From: Paenibacillus_F chitinolyticus_A
Lineage (GTDB): Bacteria; Bacillota; Bacilli; Paenibacillales; NBRC-103111
NCBI RefSeq assembly: GCF_045038035.1
Contig: NZ_CP173427.1
Location: forward strand, 372,001 to 436,000
Length of the DNA stretch: 64,000 nt
Direction of reading: 5' to 3'
The position numbers and the translations under genes are program-made. Shown one piece after another: positions 28,021-40,872 of this stretch. A model generated the notes under the pieces. It was not told where the DNA came from and did not search any database. It saw only the letters and a program-made list of their open reading frames with translations. The number at the start of each line of letters is the position of its first letter. Within the stretch, counting starts at the first letter, position 1.

Positions 28021-28845
28021 TTAATATTCGGAGTCCTGATCCTTCTTACCCTTTTTGTTCGGGGATTCCTTCTCATCCTGGCCCTGATCTCCTTGATCGC
28101 CTTCCTGGCCTTGATCTTGTTTGCTTTTTTGGTCCCCCTGGCCCGATTGACCGCCTTCGCCTCCGGATCCTTGTCCGCCCTTACCGCCCTGTCCTCCGCC
28201 CTGTCCGCCTTTTCCCCCTTGGCCACCCTGGCTTTGGCCGCCGGCGCCTTTAGGTACGATCCCCTCTTCCATTACTTTTCTCATCATGGTAAGCATCTGA
28301 GCTTGGAACAAGGGGCTCTGGAATGATTCCTGAATGACATTCATCATCTGTTGACGGTATTGGGTCGTCCGGGTCAGTTCCATCATGAGCTGCTGGTATT
28401 CCGGATTTTTCATAACTTGCAGGAGCTGTTTCTGATACTCCGGATCTTTCATGAGATCCTTGTGGAGCTGCTTATCCTGCGTACTCACTACCTTGGCGAA
28501 ATCACCGGCGAAACGCGGGTCTTTCATCATATCCCTTACGAATTTACTGCTTTCCGTGCTGGTCAGCACATCCTTGACAGCCGTTTGCATCTGCAATTTT
28601 TGACCGTCGGTCAGCATACTGACCGAGGAACTGCCCGAACCTGCCGAAGATAAACCGGAACGGGCAGCTTTATCGATCGCCGCGCGGCCCTCGTCCGACT
28701 TTAGAATGTCAAGCACCATGGATTTCGTTTCTTTATAATTGCCCTGGGACGATGAAGATCCCTGTGAAGAATTGTCGGAGCTGCAGGAAGCCAAGAGAAA
28801 AACCGCAAATAAGGCAGGAACATAACGCACTGTTTTCCGATTCAT
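28021..28845 (-). CDS. gerD: Spore germination lipoprotein GerD
   Basis: Lipoprotein of the spore inner membrane needed to cluster germinant receptors. 274 residues from ATG 28845; lipobox LLASC with the acylated cysteine at residue 21. The conserved helical core (MMKDPRFAGDFAKV, MKDPEYQKQLLQVM, MKNPEYQQLM) matches the GerD family. The C-terminal 80 residues are a Gly/Gln/Lys/Asp-rich low-complexity tail (repeated GGQGGKGGQG). It is opposite in strand to salA, whereas it is co-directional in B. subtilis. A candidate SigG promoter lies upstream. Confidence 0.9.
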   Translation of the reverse strand: MNRKTVRYVPALFAVFLLASCSSDNSSQGSSSSQGNYKETKSMVLDILKSDEGRAAIDKAARSGLSSAGSGSSSVSMLTDGQKLQMQTAVKDVLTSTESSKFVRDMMKDPRFAGDFAKVVSTQDKQLHKDLMKDPEYQKQLLQVMKNPEYQQLMMELTRTTQYRQQMMNVIQESFQSPLFQAQMLTMMRKVMEEGIVPKGAGGQSQGGQGGKGGQGGGQGGKGGQGSGGEGGQSGQGDQKSKQDQGQEGDQGDQGQDEKESPNKKGKKDQDSEY

Positions 28846-28882
28846 TGTGCACACAAGCTCCCTTCCCCTGAAATAGTACCGT

Positions 28883-28912
28883 TAGTATGCGTGGGGGGGA
28901 GCCTTTTCATAA
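28883..28912 (-). promoter_or_regulatory. Candidate SigG-type promoter of gerD
   Basis: On the minus strand CATACTA (28883-28889) matches the SigG -10 core, and TTTATGA lies 16-18 bases upstream as a weak -35. B. subtilis gerD is a SigG gene, which supports the call. Confidence 0.4.
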
Positions 28913-28993
28913 ACGGATGACATGGTTGATTGCTGAGAAAATTGGGCGGATTTGGCCGTTTCAAGAAAATGTATGTACAGTGACCGGGGGGAA

Positions 28994-29776
28994 TTAATAA
29001 ACCTGTTTAAACGACTGTTCTTCCACGGCTTTATTTTCAGTCTGCGCCTGTTTCATCAGCTCCGTTACCGTTACGAATTCATACCCCTTGCTCTTAAGCT
29101 GGTCGATAATGGCGGGAAGAGCTTCATGGGTCTGTTTACAGGAGTCGCTGGCATGGAGCAGAACGATATCGCCGGGATGCGATTTACTTACAACGCGGTT
29201 GATAATGGTATCCACTCCGGGATTTTTCCAATCCAGTGAATCCGTATCCCATTGAATAACCTTATACCCTAGCTGGTCCGCAATACCGAGAACCCGCTTG
29301 TCGAAATCACCGTTGGGCATACGAATCAGATTCGGACTTTTGCCGGTGAAATCTTTTAGGACTCCGTCCGCGGTCTGAATTTGTTTGCGGATCTCTTCGT
29401 CTCCCAGACTGCTGTAGTTCACATGCTTATGGCCGTGACTTCCGATCTCATACCCGCTCTTGATAATTCGGTTTACAATATCGGGGTGGCTTTTGCTCCA
29501 GGGCGAGGAAAGAAAGAACGTCGCGTTTTTGATGCCTTTTTGCTCCAGCACATCCAGGATCGGATCTGTACGCGTTTCCCCCCATGAAATGTCGAACGTC
29601 AATGCGATCTGTTTCTTTTCCGTTTTGACATTGTAAACTGCCGCGGGACCCCCGCTTGAAAAAACCGCCATATTCCCCCGTTCGGAATAGACGATACCTG
29701 CGGCGAAAACTACGGCGACACCGATAAAGACGGCTTGTTTTATTTTCTTGCCGTTAAAGACGTAAAAATGGCTCAT
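28994..29776 (-). CDS. pdaB: Polysaccharide deacetylase family sporulation protein PdaB
   Basis: NodB-fold protein required for stable spore cortex in B. subtilis. 260 residues; N-terminal membrane segment (residues 14-30), then the catalytic domain with TFDISWGE (the PdaB variant of the usual TFDDG), the metal-binding GSHGHKHVNY, RMPNGDFD, DTDSLDW and LLHASDS. The motif changes are normal for PdaB, so enzymatic activity is uncertain. GGAGG site ahead of ATG 29776. Confidence 0.92.
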   Translation of the reverse strand: MSHFYVFNGKKIKQAVFIGVAVVFAAGIVYSERGNMAVFSSGGPAAVYNVKTEKKQIALTFDISWGETRTDPILDVLEQKGIKNATFFLSSPWSKSHPDIVNRIIKSGYEIGSHGHKHVNYSSLGDEEIRKQIQTADGVLKDFTGKSPNLIRMPNGDFDKRVLGIADQLGYKVIQWDTDSLDWKNPGVDTIINRVVSKSHPGDIVLLHASDSCKQTHEALPAIIDQLKSKGYEFVTVTELMKQAQTENKAVEEQSFKQVY

Positions 29777-29823
29777 GATTGCTCCGGCCTCCTTCTCCTT
29801 GGGCTTGTATTCCGGCTTAGTAA

Positions 29824-29851
29824 AATGTATGCTCGTACCATCGAGTTATGC
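29824..29851 (-). promoter_or_regulatory. Candidate SigE-type promoter of pdaB
   Basis: Minus strand GCATAA (29846-29851), 14-base gap, CATACATT (29824-29831). This fits the SigE pattern (ATA-type -35, CATACANT -10). Confidence 0.5.
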
Positions 29852-29876
29852 GTTAAAGAGAAAGGAGAACAGGAAA

Positions 29877-30488
29877 TTGAAGTGGAGAGAGCTGTTTAAG
29901 CATTTCGGAGAAATGAAGCATTACCTGATTGCTTCCGTTTTGGTTTTCGCTGCCGGTTTAATACTGGGGATTATGTATCCGGACCGCTTTCAGGCTTTTC
30001 TGGATCAGCAGATGGAGGGCCTGGAGAAAATTTCGGGACTGGTTAAAGGCAAAGAAAATCTTAACCTCTGGTTGTTTATCGTTATTTTTCTGAATAATGC
30101 GATCAAGTCATTGATGTTTGTATACCTAGGATTGTTTTTCGGTATTCTTCCCTTGATGGTGCTCCTGGTAAACGGGATGCTGTTGGGGTATGTCATCCAA
30201 TATCAGATGGAAGCGCAAAGCCTAGCTTATGTTCTAAAAGGAATCCTGCCGCATGGAATTCTGGAGATTCCGGCGATCATCGTAGCATGCGCCTATGGAC
30301 TTCGACTCGGTATTCTTGTTATCAAAATGATCGGGGGACTCTTCTCTTCCAAAAGAAGCGGGAACGCCGCGGCAGAGTTTAAGCGTGTTATGAGGCTGAC
30401 CCGACCGTTAATCTTGCTTGTCGTAGGAACGTTGCTCCTTGCGGCTGTCGTGGAAAGTACAGTAACTCTGTGGCTTTTAAAAGGATAA
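29877..30488 (+). CDS. SpoIIM-family (DUF95) membrane protein
   Basis: 203-residue polytopic membrane protein with five hydrophobic segments and the SpoIIM-family core (FLNNAIKSLMFVYLGLFFG, then LPHGILEIPAIIVACAYG). SpoIIM proper acts in engulfment with SpoIID and SpoIIP, but this is a shorter relative often found near pdaB in Paenibacillus-type genomes; a sporulation role is inference. TTG start at 29877, 9 bases after AAAGGAG; the ATG choices upstream fall inside the divergent pdaB promoter. Confidence 0.75.
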   Translation: MKWRELFKHFGEMKHYLIASVLVFAAGLILGIMYPDRFQAFLDQQMEGLEKISGLVKGKENLNLWLFIVIFLNNAIKSLMFVYLGLFFGILPLMVLLVNGMLLGYVIQYQMEAQSLAYVLKGILPHGILEIPAIIVACAYGLRLGILVIKMIGGLFSSKRSGNAAAEFKRVMRLTRPLILLVVGTLLLAAVVESTVTLWLLKG

Positions 30489-30640
30489 CAATTGTAAAAA
30501 TTTTCTTGAACCCCGTCATAAAAATGACAAAACATGAGCATAACAGTAAAGCGGAACGGTTGCCTGCATTCGAATGGGTGCAGGAGCCTTCTCGCTGTTG
30601 TGGATGCAGAGTCGATTTCGAGGGGAGCTAGAATAAGTTG

Positions 30641-30871
30641 ATGCTTGGATTTCTTTTTAATGACAGGGAATGCAGAGAACTGGACTATGTGCTAAGAAAA
30701 GAATTAGACGAAATGCTCTTCGATCTTAACGATAAGAGAATGGACGAGGAGATTAAGAAAGCTATAGAATCCCGATATAAGGTTATCTTCCGGATGTATG
30801 CCAGGCTTGCTTCGCCGCGGGAAATATCCAAATACGCAAGGAACCGTGTCCAGCATCAAAAAAAGTCTTGA
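30641..30871 (+). CDS. Small protein of unknown function
   Basis: 76 residues, charged and mostly helical (FNDRECRELDYVLRKELDEML, then IKKAIESRYKVIFRMYARLASP). ATG 30641 with AGGGGAG about 13 bases upstream; TTG 30638 is an adjacent alternative. I do not recognise a family with confidence. Cytoplasmic, no membrane segment. It lies 150 bases after the SpoIIM-like gene and directly before the rRNA promoters. Its coding-like composition and ribosome binding site make it likely real. Confidence 0.6.
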   Translation: MLGFLFNDRECRELDYVLRKELDEMLFDLNDKRMDEEIKKAIESRYKVIFRMYARLASPREISKYARNRVQHQKKS

Positions 30872-30897
30872 CTTAAGTTAAACTTTCATGGTAAATT
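30868..30897 (+). promoter_or_regulatory. rRNA operon promoter 1
   Basis: TTGACT (30868-30873), 18-base spacer, TAAATT (30892-30897); overlaps the end of the preceding small gene. Confidence 0.5.
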
Positions 30898-30962
30898 GAA
30901 TTTCGCTGATTCGACAAGATTTCATTTAACAAGCCAAGCAAAAAAAGAATTTTAAAAAAAGC

Positions 30963-30992
30963 TTGCAATGAATAGTCGGTCTGTGATATATT
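30963..30992 (+). promoter_or_regulatory. rRNA operon promoter 2
   Basis: TTGCAA (30963-30968), 18-base spacer, TATATT (30987-30992), preceded by an A-rich tract (30939-30960) like an UP element. Confidence 0.65.
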
Positions 30993-31188
30993 AATAAAGT
31001 CGCCGCTGAAACTTAGTGGGTTAAGACGAGGTTGCAAAACGATAGAAATTGTCCTTTGAAAACTGAACAACGAGTGATTGAATCGTCTCGAGAAATCGAG
31101 ACATTAAATGAGAAGAAATTCTCGTCAGCTTTGAATGTTTGAGCTTAATCAGCTTGAGATAAACCGCTGGCCGTAAGGCTAGCAGAAC
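30993..31188 (+). other. 16S rRNA leader with boxA-like element
   Basis: Untranscribed-to-mature leader of about 190 bases. TCCTTTGAAAACTGAACAA at 31052-31070 is the boxA-like antitermination/processing element usual in Bacillales; a related CCTTGAAAACTAG is repeated before the 23S gene near 33393. Confidence 0.6.
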
Positions 31189-32746
<1,558 letters not shown>

Positions 32747-32891
32747 TGGAGACTCGGGTCCTGAAACGGACCCAGTCAAGAAGGCATCGCCTTCAACCTT
32801 CAATCACTCGTTGTCAGTTTTGAAAGGGCAAGAACCTTTCAAGCTACAAACCCTTTCTGGAGTTTGGCGACTCTGGAAACCACGCAATTCG

Positions 32892-33008
32892 TTTGGTGAC
32901 GATGGCGGAAGGGAACCACGCGTACCCATCCCGAACACGACCGTTAAGCCTTCCAGCGCCGATGGTACTTGGACCGAAGGGTCCTGGGAGAGTAGGACGT
33001 TGCCAAGC
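32892..33008 (+). rRNA. 5S ribosomal RNA (copy in the 16S-23S spacer)
   Basis: 117 bases, identical to the copy at 36630-36746. TTTGGTGACGATGGCGGAAG at the 5' side, CGAACACGACCGTTAAGCC in the middle and CCAAGC at the 3' end allow the normal 5S fold. Its place between the 16S and tRNA-Ile genes is unusual. Confidence 0.96.
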
Positions 33009-33009
33009 G

Positions 33010-33034
33010 AACCCACTTTGTGGGTTTTTATTTT
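33010..33034 (+). terminator. Terminator-like hairpin inside the rRNA operon
   Basis: AACCCAC-TTT-GTGGGTT followed by TTTATTTT, two bases after the spacer 5S gene. It has all features of an intrinsic terminator, although tRNA and 23S genes lie downstream. Confidence 0.8.
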
Positions 33035-33099
33035 GCGAAAAGAGCAGGCGGTTGCTTGCTGGCACGCAAGACCAAAGTGAGTGAGAACTCACAATATAC

Positions 33100-33178
<79 letters not shown>

Positions 33179-33207
33179 TTCCTGACAACCACATAAGGAA
33201 CCATTTT

Positions 33208-33283
33208 GGGGCCATAGCTCAGCTGGGAGAGCGCCTGCCTTGCAAGCAGGAGGTCAGCGGTTCGATCCCGCTTGGCTCCACCA
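33208..33283 (+). tRNA. tRNA-Ala (TGC)
   Basis: 76 bases with encoded CCA; acceptor GGGGCCA/TGGCTCC, anticodon TGC in CTTGCAAG. Confidence 0.97.
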
Positions 33284-33529
33284 AAACCTTCTTCCAAACG
33301 GTCGTAATTTCCAGTAAATTACGGGTTGATCTGAAGATGCGTGATGTGGTAAGATACTTCTTGCCGCTTTGAGCGGTAACGAAGTCAGTTGATCCTTGAA
33401 AACTAGATAGCGAAACATGTAACTAGAATCATCCAAAACCTTGATGGTTTGATGTAAAGCGAAGTTATATGGCGTATGAGCGATTTGGCAAGCTTGCTTG
33501 CTAGCGCGAATCGGTATATAACAAGCATT

Positions 33530-36449
<2,920 letters not shown>

Positions 36450-36629
36450 TACAAATCTGTACGACAGTACAGGTTACATCGAAAGCATATGCTTAGGCTT
36501 TTCCGACAGGAAAATGCCGCATCGAAAGGCATACCCTGGGTATGCACCATAAGATCTTTGGATGGATCGGCTGCACGTTTCGCTGCTAGTTTTCAGGGAG
36601 CAACCCTGGTGTGTCTGAACAGACACCTG

Positions 36630-36746
36630 TTTGGTGACGATGGCGGAAGGGAACCACGCGTACCCATCCCGAACACGACCGTTAAGCCTTCCAGCGCCGA
36701 TGGTACTTGGACCGAAGGGTCCTGGGAGAGTAGGACGTTGCCAAGC
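36630..36746 (+). rRNA. 5S ribosomal RNA (distal copy)
   Basis: 117 bases, base-for-base identical to the spacer copy; normal position after 23S. Followed directly by the tRNA cluster with no terminator between. Confidence 0.97.
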
Positions 36747-36751
36747 GATAT

Positions 36752-36827
36752 TCCCTGATAGCTCAGTTGGTAGAGCACTCGACTGTTAATCGAGTTGTCA
36801 CAGGTTCGAGTCCTGTTCGGGGAGCCA
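36752..36827 (+). tRNA. tRNA-Asn (GTT)
   Basis: Acceptor TCCCTGA/TCGGGGA, anticodon GTT, CCA encoded. Confidence 0.97.
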
Positions 36828-36828
36828 C

Positions 36829-36901
36829 GCTTCCATAGCTCAGTAGGTAGAGTGCTTCCATGGTAAGGAAGAGGTCACCGGTTCGAATCCGGTTGGAAGC
36901 T
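36829..36901 (+). tRNA. tRNA-Thr (GGT)
   Basis: Acceptor GCTTCCA/TGGAAGC, anticodon GGT in CATGGTAA. CCA not encoded (TTATT follows), so it must be added by the nucleotidyltransferase. One base after tRNA-Asn. Confidence 0.95.
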
Positions 36902-36907
36902 TATTAA

Positions 36908-36979
36908 GGCCCGTTGGTCAAGGGGTTAAGACACCTCCCTTTCACGGAGGTAACAGGGGTTCGAATCCCCTACGGGTCA
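36908..36979 (+). tRNA. tRNA-Glu (TTC)
   Basis: Acceptor GGCCCGT/ACGGGTC, anticodon TTC in CTTTCACG; CCA not encoded. Confidence 0.96.
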
Positions 36980-36988
36980 TTACTGGGC

Positions 36989-37064
36989 GGACGCTTAGCT
37001 CAGCTGGGAGAGCATCTGCCTTACAAGCAGAGGGTCGGCGGTTCGATCCCGTCAGCGTCCACCA
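36989..37064 (+). tRNA. tRNA-Val (TAC)
   Basis: Acceptor GGACGCT/AGCGTCC, anticodon TAC in CTTACAAG, CCA encoded. Confidence 0.96.
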
Positions 37065-37068
37065 CCAT

Positions 37069-37144
<76 letters not shown>

Positions 37145-37152
37145 TGTTTTAT

Positions 37153-37227
37153 TGGGGGTTAGCCAAGCGGTAAGGCAACGGACTTTGACTCCGTCATGCA
37201 TAGGTTCAAATCCTATACCCCCAGCCA
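37153..37227 (+). tRNA. tRNA-Gln (TTG)
   Basis: Acceptor TGGGGGT/ACCCCCA, anticodon TTG in CTTTGACT, CCA encoded. Confidence 0.96.
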
Positions 37228-37237
37228 TTTTTAGTAC

Positions 37238-37313
37238 GAGCCATTAGCTCAGTTGGTAGAGCACCTGACTTTTAATCAGGGTGTCGAAGGTTCGAGTCCT
37301 TCATGGCTCACCA
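37238..37313 (+). tRNA. tRNA-Lys (TTT)
   Basis: Acceptor GAGCCAT/ATGGCTC, anticodon TTT in CTTTTAAT, CCA encoded. Confidence 0.97.
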
Positions 37314-37326
37314 TTTTTTCCAACTT

Positions 37327-37407
37327 GCGCGTGTGGCGGAATTGGCAGACGCACTAGACTTAGGATCTAGCGTCTTTGACGTGGGGGTTCAAGTCCCTCC
37401 ACGCGCA
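37327..37407 (+). tRNA. tRNA-Leu (TAG)
   Basis: Class II tRNA with a variable arm (GCGTCTTTGACGT region), acceptor GCGCGTG/CACGCGC, anticodon TAG in CTTAGGAT; the 3' end reads TCA, so CCA is not encoded. Confidence 0.95.
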
Positions 37408-37417
37408 TCAGTTTTAT

Positions 37418-37492
37418 GCGGAAGTGGCTCAGCGGTAGAGCATCGCCTTGCCAAGGCGAGGGTCGCGGGTTCGATTCCCGTCTTCCGCTCCA
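37418..37492 (+). tRNA. tRNA-Gly (GCC)
   Basis: Acceptor GCGGAAG/CTTCCGC, anticodon GCC in TTGCCAAG, CCA encoded. Confidence 0.97.
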
Positions 37493-37503
37493 TAATTTCA
37501 TAT

Positions 37504-37580
37504 GTGCCCTTAGCTCAGCTGGATAGAGCGTTTGACTACGAATCAAAAGGCCGGGAGTTCGAATCTCTCAGGGCACGCCA
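37504..37580 (+). tRNA. tRNA-Arg (ACG)
   Basis: Acceptor GTGCCCT/AGGGCAC, anticodon ACG in CTACGAAT (the A is expected to become inosine), CCA encoded. Confidence 0.97.
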
Positions 37581-37589
37581 TTCATATTT

Positions 37590-37666
37590 CGGGACGTAGC
37601 TCAGCTTGGTAGAGCACCTGGTTTGGGACCAGGGGGTCGCATGTTCAAATCGTGTCGTCCCGACCA
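37590..37666 (+). tRNA. tRNA-Pro (TGG)
   Basis: Acceptor CGGGACG/CGTCCCG, anticodon TGG in TTTGGGAC, CCA encoded. Confidence 0.97.
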
Positions 37667-37673
37667 TATGTAT

Positions 37674-37747
37674 GCGGGTGTAGTTCAATGGTAGAACTCC
37701 AGCCTTCCAAGCTGGTAGCGTGGGTTCGATTCCCATCACCCGCTCCA
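37674..37747 (+). tRNA. tRNA-Gly (TCC)
   Basis: Acceptor GCGGGTG/CACCCGC, anticodon TCC in CTTCCAAG, CCA encoded. Last tRNA of the cluster. Confidence 0.97.
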
Positions 37748-37759
37748 TACATAACCAAC

Positions 37760-37785
37760 AAAGATCTCTATGAGATCTTTTTTTA
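37760..37785 (+). terminator. Terminator of the rRNA-tRNA operon
   Basis: AAAGATCTC-TAT-GAGATCTTT, perfect 9-base stem plus T-run. Confidence 0.9.
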
Positions 37786-37957
37786 TTTATCCAGAATTGG
37801 GCTTGAGTTAAATCTTACTCGGCTTTCCTGTAATTCTCAGGCATCTTTCGTCAAAAATAGCTATAATGCAACGCGTGAATGTGGTAAAATATTCTGAAAT
37901 GAGTATGAAATCAGACGAAATTTGGTGTGATTATCAGTAGAGAGAAGAGGCGAGGAC

Positions 37958-40744
37958 ATGTCGGATAACGAAACAATCGTTCAGAAAAATTCTACTAACA
38001 ACTTGCTTCGCAGAGATGTGCGTTTTCTTGGGCATATACTCGGGGAAGTACTGGTCCATCAGGGAGGCAATGAGCTTCTGGCAGTCGTAGAGAAGATCCG
38101 CGAACTGAGCAAATCCCTTCGGGCTCAATATGACCCAGCCACCTATGCGGAATTTAAAGCGACGATCGACGGGCTGCAGCCTGAAATTCGTCACCAGGTT
38201 ATTCGTGCTTTTGCGATTTACTTTCAACTCGTTAATATTGCCGAGCAAACCCACCGTATTCGCAGAAAACGCGATTATGAGCGTTCCTCTGGAGAAACGG
38301 TTCAACCTGGCTCAATCGAAAGCATCGTTCAGCAGCTGAAGCAGAACCAGATTTCCTATCGTGAGGTTCAGGAAATTTTGCAGACGATCTCACTTGAACT
38401 CGTTATGACTGCTCATCCTACAGAAGCTACACGCCGTGCGGTTCTGGATATTCACCAGCGTATTTCCCAGGACGTGATGTACCTCGACAATCCGACGCTA
38501 ACCTACCGGGAGAGAGAACAGCTTAGAGAAAAACTTCTGGCTGAGGTTATGACGCTTTGGCAAACCGATGAGCTGCGCAACCGGAAACCGACTGTTATCG
38601 ACGAAGTTCAGAACGGCCTTTATTATTTTGATGAAACCTTATTCGATGTTCTTCCTGAAGTTTATCAAGAATTGGAACGCTGTTTGGATAAATACTACCC
38701 GAATGAGACTTGGCACGTACCTAGTTTCCTTAAATTCGGTTCCTGGATCGGCGGAGACCGTGACGGCAACCCTTCGGTTACCTCTCATGTCACGTGGGAG
38801 ACGCTGGAGCTGCACCGCGGCCTTGCCTTAAAGAAGTATGAAACAATTCTCGTGGATGTCATGTATCACTTAAGCTTCAGCAAGAATCTTGCTGAGATCA
38901 GTGATGAGCTGCAGAAATCTATTGAGGCCGATCATGAAGTTTTTGGTCCCCACAATGATTTCTGGAGCAATGACGACGAGCCGTACCGCACGAAGCTTGC
39001 CTACATGATCGAGAAAGTCAGAAACGCGGGGAATTCCCAAGTAGCGAGTTTCCAGAAGTATACCTCGCCGGACGAAATGATTGCGGATCTCTATGTGATC
39101 GAAAGAAGCTTGCGGAGCCATTTCGCCGATTATGCGGCGGACCGGTATATTAAGAAGCTGATTCGTCAGGTAGAATTATTCGGGTTTCATCTGGCTACCC
39201 TCGACATTCGTCAGCACAGCCGCGAACATGAGCTGGCCATGACGGAAATCCTAAACCGGATCGGTATCGTGGAGGATTATAGCAAACTCCAGGAAAATGA
39301 GAAGATTGAACTATTGAGCAAGCTTCTCGATGAGCCGCGTCCGATTACATCCCCATACATGAAATACTCCGAGTCTACTCAGGAATGTCTGGATGTATAT
39401 AGAAATATTTATAAGGCCCAGCATGAGTTCGGGCGTTACTGCTTGAACAGCTATCTGATTAGTATGACTCAGGGCGCGAGCGACATGCTGGAGGTTATGG
39501 TTTTTGCCAAAGAAGTAGGACTTTATCGTAAGGAAGCCGACGGTACGGTTGTGAGCACCATTCAGTCGGTGCCGCTTTTTGAAACGATCGACGATCTGCA
39601 TGCGGCTCCGGAAATTATGGATACTCTTTTTAAAATTCCGGCTTACCGTGCAAGCTTGAATTCTGCAGCGCCTATGCACGAAATCATGCTGGGGTATTCC
39701 GACAGCAACAAAGACGGCGGCGTTATTACCGCTAACTGGGAGCTGCGCGTCGCGCTGCGTGCCTTGACGGATGTCGGAAACAAAAACGGCGTGAAGCTGA
39801 AGTTCTTCCACGGACGGGGCGGTTCGCTCGGACGCGGAGGGATGCCGCTGAACCGGAGTATTCTGGCCCAGCCTGTGGATACGATCGGCGGAGGTATCAA
39901 GATTACGGAGCAGGGCGAGGTGCTTTCATCCCGCTATTCGCTGCAAGGTATCGCGTACCGCAGTCTTGAGCAGGCAACGTTTGCTTTGATTAAAGGAGCG
40001 GTGCTGGCACGCAACCCGCAAAAACACCCGCTTGAAACCGAATGGGAAAGCATTATGAAAGGAATTTCGGAAAAAGCGCAGAATAAGTATCAGGACCTTA
40101 TTTTCCGCGATCCGGATTTCATGACTTTCTTCAAGCAGTCGACGCCTCTTCCGGAGGTCGGAGAGCTGAATATCGGTTCTCGTCCTTCCAAGCGGAACAA
40201 CAGCGACCGCTTTGAAGATCTGCGCGCGATTCCGTGGGTATTCGCCTGGACGCAGAGCCGTTACCTGCTGCCGGCATGGTACGCTGCGGGTACGGCGCTT
40301 CAGGACTTCTATCAGAATAAGGCCGAAAATATGTCGGTTCTGAAGAACATGTATGAGAACTGGCCGTTCTTTAAATCCATGATCGACGGTTTGCAGATGG
40401 CCCTAGCCAAAGCAGACCTTCTCATCGCCAAAGAGTATGGCGGCCTGCTTAAGGAAGACAGCATCGCAAAGCGCATTTACGAGCTGATCAGCGCAGAATA
40501 CAACCTGACTTCCAAACTGATTCTGGATATTACCGGGCAGCAGGAGATTCTTGACAACGTGCCGGTTATTCAAGAATCGATCCGGCTTCGCAATCCTTAC
40601 GTCGATCCGCTGAGCTACCTGCAAGTAGATCTGCTCAAAGAACTGCGCGGGGCACGCGAGAACAACGAAGACGACAGCTTCCTGCTGCGTGAAGTTCTTC
40701 TTACGATCAACGGCATTGCAGCCGGACTCCGCAATACAGGCTGA
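37958..40744 (+). CDS. ppc: Phosphoenolpyruvate carboxylase
   Basis: Anaplerotic enzyme: phosphoenolpyruvate plus bicarbonate to oxaloacetate. 928 residues, normal bacterial length. Catalytic histidine in TAHPTEATRR (H153), GYSDSNKDGG and FHGRGGSLGRGG (PEP and bicarbonate binding) are intact, as is the C-terminal RNTG carboxylate end. GAGGCGAGG site before ATG 37958. A TATAAT at 37862-37867 may be its -10, but no good -35 accompanies it. B. subtilis lacks ppc and uses pyruvate carboxylase; its presence fits Paenibacillus-type genomes. Confidence 0.97.
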   Translation: MSDNETIVQKNSTNNLLRRDVRFLGHILGEVLVHQGGNELLAVVEKIRELSKSLRAQYDPATYAEFKATIDGLQPEIRHQVIRAFAIYFQLVNIAEQTHRIRRKRDYERSSGETVQPGSIESIVQQLKQNQISYREVQEILQTISLELVMTAHPTEATRRAVLDIHQRISQDVMYLDNPTLTYREREQLREKLLAEVMTLWQTDELRNRKPTVIDEVQNGLYYFDETLFDVLPEVYQELERCLDKYYPNETWHVPSFLKFGSWIGGDRDGNPSVTSHVTWETLELHRGLALKKYETILVDVMYHLSFSKNLAEISDELQKSIEADHEVFGPHNDFWSNDDEPYRTKLAYMIEKVRNAGNSQVASFQKYTSPDEMIADLYVIERSLRSHFADYAADRYIKKLIRQVELFGFHLATLDIRQHSREHELAMTEILNRIGIVEDYSKLQENEKIELLSKLLDEPRPITSPYMKYSESTQECLDVYRNIYKAQHEFGRYCLNSYLISMTQGASDMLEVMVFAKEVGLYRKEADGTVVSTIQSVPLFETIDDLHAAPEIMDTLFKIPAYRASLNSAAPMHEIMLGYSDSNKDGGVITANWELRVALRALTDVGNKNGVKLKFFHGRGGSLGRGGMPLNRSILAQPVDTIGGGIKITEQGEVLSSRYSLQGIAYRSLEQATFALIKGAVLARNPQKHPLETEWESIMKGISEKAQNKYQDLIFRDPDFMTFFKQSTPLPEVGELNIGSRPSKRNNSDRFEDLRAIPWVFAWTQSRYLLPAWYAAGTALQDFYQNKAENMSVLKNMYENWPFFKSMIDGLQMALAKADLLIAKEYGGLLKEDSIAKRIYELISAEYNLTSKLILDITGQQEILDNVPVIQESIRLRNPYVDPLSYLQVDLLKELRGARENNEDDSFLLREVLLTINGIAAGLRNTG

Positions 40745-40776
40745 TAACGGACAACATCGCATAGGCACTGAAACAA

Positions 40777-40820
40777 AGAGTCAAGCCGTCCTTCCGGGCG
40801 GCTCGACTTTGTGTGTTTTA
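40777..40820 (+). terminator. Terminator after ppc
   Basis: AAAG-GTC-AAGCCG...CGGCT-GACTTT stem around TCCTTCCGGG, with a T-rich tail. Confidence 0.7.
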
Positions 40821-40872
40821 CCGAACATAAGTGAAAAGAAGCCCCGTACTTCCTAGGGTTGGAGGAGTTATC

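Noticed and set aside
40821..40848. SigW promoter in front of sigW
   Set aside because: CGTA is present, but the -35 (CCGAAC) is off consensus and the spacer is 18 bases; TGAAAC at 40769 has no CGTA at the right distance.
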